Both the position numbers and the translations under genes were made by a program. A stretch of DNA of 15,643 bases from Candidatus Gastranaerophilales bacterium (GTDB lineage: Bacteria; Cyanobacteriota; Vampirovibrionia; Gastranaerophilales; Gastranaerophilaceae), in the NCBI GenBank assembly GCA_900770525.1, contig CAAHDT010000002.1:1-15643 (forward strand), given 5' to 3'. This document shows, in pieces, positions 13,791 through 15,643 of the stretch. The number at the start of each line of letters is the position of its first letter. Within the stretch, counting starts at the first letter, position 1. Under the pieces are notes generated by a model. That model was not told the origin of the DNA and made no database searches. It was given only the letters and a program-made list of their open reading frames with translations.

Positions 13791-14942
13791 TTATTTTTTT
13801 TCTTGAGATTGTTCAGTTTGTTTTTGCATTTTTATTGTTACAGGCTGATTTGGCGTAACCTTTTGAATGCCATCTACAATTATCTTATCTCCGGAATTAA
13901 GCCCTTCCTTTACAATCCAATTATCGCCATATTGACCGTTAACCTTAATATAAACAAGTTGTGGAAGGTTCTGGTTATCAATTTTGTATACATATTTACC
14001 TGCCTGATTTTCTTGAACCGCAGTCAATGGAACAATCGGAGTCTTAACAGGATTATTTGAATATAATTTAACCGTTACGAATTCACCATGGAGTAATTGA
14101 TTATTAGGATTTTTAAAAGTTGCTCTCATAGTAACGGTGCCGGTAGATTGGTCAATTTTGTTATCGTGGAAGTCCTGAACACCGTTCATTGAGTATTTTT
14201 CACCGTTTGAAAAATATAATTCTACTTTTCTATTTTTATTATTTGCCTGATCAGCATTAGATAAAGTAGCATAATCATCAGAATCCAAAGGGAAAGTAAC
14301 ATATATAGGATTTGTACTATTAATAGTAGTAAGCGCCCCTGATGATGGCGTCACATAGTTCCCCAATGTTACACTGATAATTCCGACATTACCGTCAACA
14401 GGAGCTTTAACTAAAGTATATCCAAGACTTCTGTTGCTATCGCTATATCTAGCCTGCGCCGATGCAAGTTGCGCCTTTAAAGAATCTCTTTGAGATAAAA
14501 TGTTATCATATTGAGATTTTGCAATGTAATCCTTGGCTACCAACTCTTTTGCACGAACAAGTTGTTTCTCGGCGTAAGTAAGTTGAGCTCTTAAATTCGA
14601 AACGTCAGCTTGTGCAACTTTTGCAGCATTTGAATACTCCGCAGGTTCAATTTCAAATAACGTTTGTCCGGCTCTTACATAATCACCTTCCTTGAAAAAA
14701 CTTTTTTGAAGATAACCGGATATACGCGCCATAACATCAACACGATACTTTGAAGTAACTCGCCCCGGAGCATCATAACTTCTGATAATATCAGCATCTT
14801 GCACTAACGCAACAGTAACTTCAGGCGCTTTCTTATTTTTCATCATTTGAGCAGTCTTCATTTGGTCTGAATGTGAAATCCACAAACGAACCGCAACCGC
14901 CGCTATAATTATCAATATTATAGTTATAATTTTTCCCTTCAT
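13791..14942 (-). CDS. RND periplasmic adaptor (membrane fusion protein), 383 aa
   Basis: It links the RND pump to the outer membrane channel. An N-terminal membrane anchor (about residues 5-21) has no lipobox Cys, so it differs from lipid-anchored AcrA. Domain order fits the HlyD/AcrA family: first lipoyl half (SYDAPGRVTSKYRVDVMARI), a helical hairpin with coiled coil (KVAQADVSNLRAQLTYAEKQ to SLKAQLASAQARYSD), second lipoyl half (LVKAPVDGNVGIISVTLGNY), a beta barrel (IYVTFPLDSDDYATL) and the membrane-proximal domain (VKEGLNSGDKIIVDGIQKV). The C-terminus is Gln/Lys-rich. AAGGGGAT lies seven bases before ATG 14942, and a strong promoter lies further upstream. It is the first gene of the efflux operon. 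Confidence 0.96.
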   Translation of the reverse strand: MKGKIITIILIIIAAVAVRLWISHSDQMKTAQMMKNKKAPEVTVALVQDADIIRSYDAPGRVTSKYRVDVMARISGYLQKSFFKEGDYVRAGQTLFEIEPAEYSNAAKVAQADVSNLRAQLTYAEKQLVRAKELVAKDYIAKSQYDNILSQRDSLKAQLASAQARYSDSNRSLGYTLVKAPVDGNVGIISVTLGNYVTPSSGALTTINSTNPIYVTFPLDSDDYATLSNADQANNKNRKVELYFSNGEKYSMNGVQDFHDNKIDQSTGTVTMRATFKNPNNQLLHGEFVTVKLYSNNPVKTPIVPLTAVQENQAGKYVYKIDNQNLPQLVYIKVNGQYGDNWIVKEGLNSGDKIIVDGIQKVTPNQPVTIKMQKQTEQSQEKK

Positions 14943-14965
14943 AAAATATCCCCTTATCTATACGG

Positions 14966-14994
14966 TATATAATTAATCGTACCCCGAATTTCAA
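14966..14994 (-). promoter_or_regulatory. Promoter of the efflux operon
   Basis: On the minus strand TTGAAA (14994-14989), a 17-base spacer, then TATATA (14971-14966). A start near 14959 leaves a short leader with AAGGGGAT before the ATG. A consensus TTGACA lies nine bases further upstream (15003-14998), but no -10 matches it at 16-18 bases. No clear operator dyad overlaps the site. Confidence 0.7.
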
Positions 14995-15003
14995 CTCTGT
15001 CAA

Positions 15004-15380
15004 CGCTTTTTACCTACCCACCCGACTAATATTTGCGAGTAGCATTTGCAACCGGAGCAAGAATAATTATATTATAAAAAATAATAAAATTACAACAGAA
15101 AATATTTAAATAAAATTGAAAAATTTACACTACGTAAACAGTCAATTTGATGTTACTGTGCCATATAGTTAACACCCCATTTATGACATCTAATATTGTG
15201 TATCTTTTAGAACCTTATTACCGTAACATCACAAAAACACCCCAAATACCAAACTGCACCCTGCAAAGTAAAAAAGGGTCGATTTTAGGGTTTCAGTTCA
15301 TCATGTAGGCAACTTTTTTATTATTAACTATCATAAAAACATACCCAAAATGGAATGTTTTTGGAACGTTTTTTATTGCA
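15004..15380. other. Non-coding AT-rich stretch upstream of the efflux operon
   Basis: No gene is supported. A minus-strand 63-codon frame at 15293-15484 runs through a terminator hairpin and the GC-rich repeat, so I do not accept it. The stretch has short repeats: TGATGTTAC (15148-15156) with its inverse GTAACATCA (15223-15231), and AACACCCCA as direct copies at 15171-15179 and 15236-15244. TTTAC/GTAAA arms occur at 15124-15138. Confidence 0.5.
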
Positions 15381-15382
15381 TT

Positions 15383-15409
15383 AAAAAAGAGGGTATCTAA
15401 ACCCCTCTT
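15383..15409 (-). terminator. Terminator hairpin, minus strand, left unit
   Basis: AAGAGGG (15387-15393) pairs perfectly with CCCTCTT (15403-15409). Read on the minus strand, the hairpin is followed by a T run (complement of the A run 15383-15388), so it ends transcripts from the right. It directly follows the 48-base repeat copy. Confidence 0.75.
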
Positions 15410-15455
15410 ATAATGGCGGGAACGACGAGCGGATTTGCGGACGGACGACACGAAG
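15408..15455 (-). repeat. 48-base direct repeat, left copy
   Basis: Identical over 48 bases to 15595-15642, 187 bases away. On the plus strand it begins TTATAATGGCGGGAACGACG and ends CGACACGAAG. It is GC-rich against AT-rich flanks. No tRNA, rRNA or known element was recognised. Confidence 0.9.
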
Positions 15456-15561
15456 TTAGTCCGGATAGCGAGCAGATGGAGCAAACTGCAACTGTGTTGC
15501 TATTGCGGATCTCTGGGAGCGTGGAGCAAATCCAAGACAGGCGAGAAGAGCCGAGTCGTTC
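15456..15561 (-). other. GC-rich block between the repeat copies, possible small RNA body
   Basis: Markedly GC-rich relative to the surrounding DNA. It contains GCAAC-TGT-GTTGC (15488-15500), a small hairpin. With the left repeat copy and its terminator it forms a unit that could be a minus-strand small RNA of roughly 180 bases. Both strands have an open frame through it, but neither looks like a protein or has a ribosome site. No promoter was identified. Confidence 0.3.
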
Positions 15562-15594
15562 AAAAACAAAAAAAAGAGCCCTTAAGGGGTTCTT
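15562..15594 (-). terminator. Terminator hairpin, minus strand, right unit
   Basis: Arms 15574-15581 and 15587-15594 pair around TTAAG (one A-C mismatch on the minus strand, a G-U on the plus). On the minus strand it is followed by a long T run broken by one G (complement of 15562-15575). Like the left unit, it sits immediately after a copy of the 48-base repeat, but its stem sequence is different. Confidence 0.75.
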
Positions 15595-15642
15595 TTATAA
15601 TGGCGGGAACGACGAGCGGATTTGCGGACGGACGACACGAAG
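15595..15642 (-). repeat. 48-base direct repeat, right copy
   Basis: Second identical copy, ending one base before the window edge. The match stops at the final base (A against T in the left unit), so the repeat length may be complete at 48 bases. Confidence 0.9.
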
Positions 15643-15643
15643 A

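Noticed and set aside
15408..15455. tRNA gene
   Set aside because: The GC-rich start looks tRNA-like at a glance, but no T-loop GTTCGAAT-type motif or cloverleaf could be drawn.
15293..15484. 63-codon minus-strand frame with ATG
   Set aside because: It runs through the 48-base repeat and a terminator hairpin, has no ribosome site, and its composition changes abruptly from GC-rich to AT-rich.
1..15643. CRISPR array or insertion sequence
   Set aside because: No regularly spaced short repeats with unique spacers, and no transposase or terminal inverted repeats were seen.

Overview
The window is AT-rich bacterial chromosome with a Gram-negative type envelope: a complete MFP-RND-TolC tripartite efflux operon, a long proteobacterial/cyanobacterial-type GyrB, and a type IV prepilin-like protein with the N-terminal motif FTLAEVLITLGIIGVVAA. 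That pilin signature, the base composition and several small lineage-type proteins fit an uncultured gut Gastranaerophilales (Vampirovibrionia, formerly Melainabacteria). This assignment is inference from family memory and was not tested.

Region 1 (1-1200, minus strand). A prepilin-like gene enters from beyond the left edge and reads toward base 1. Its upstream side is unusual. A promoter-like pair (1172-1200) is followed by a potentially folded segment (955-1089), then a perfect AGGAGG and an ATG at 897. The ATG frame is thrown out of the pilin frame at a run of seven G. Removing one G would fuse the ATG to the pilin.

Region 2 (1227-4338). This holds a small unknown gene, a Cro-like small DNA-binding protein behind a 29-base dyad, a stand-alone HD phosphohydrolase of the type normally fused to Ppx/GppA, a GGDEF diguanylate cyclase with intact active and inhibitory sites, and an orphan membrane histidine kinase with a worn ATP site. 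It looks like a signalling cluster without an obvious response regulator.

Region 3 (4371-7014). gyrB, with its true start at 4411, has an acidic N-terminal tail and ends at a very strong hairpin terminator.

Region 4 (7159-9175). This holds a cytoplasmic-looking protein with one EF-hand-like loop and YD-type repeats, a 48-residue Cys-rich minus-strand ORF resembling a pilin C-terminus, and a small secreted protein of unknown function.

Region 5 (9188-14994, minus strand). A three-gene efflux operon is read from a good promoter: periplasmic adaptor, RND pump, then TolC-like outer membrane channel, the last two overlapping by one base. No regulator is adjacent.

Region 6 (15004-15643). This is non-coding. 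It has an AT-rich stretch with dispersed short repeats, then a GC-rich block in which a 48-base sequence occurs twice at a 187-base period, each copy followed on the minus strand by a different terminator hairpin.
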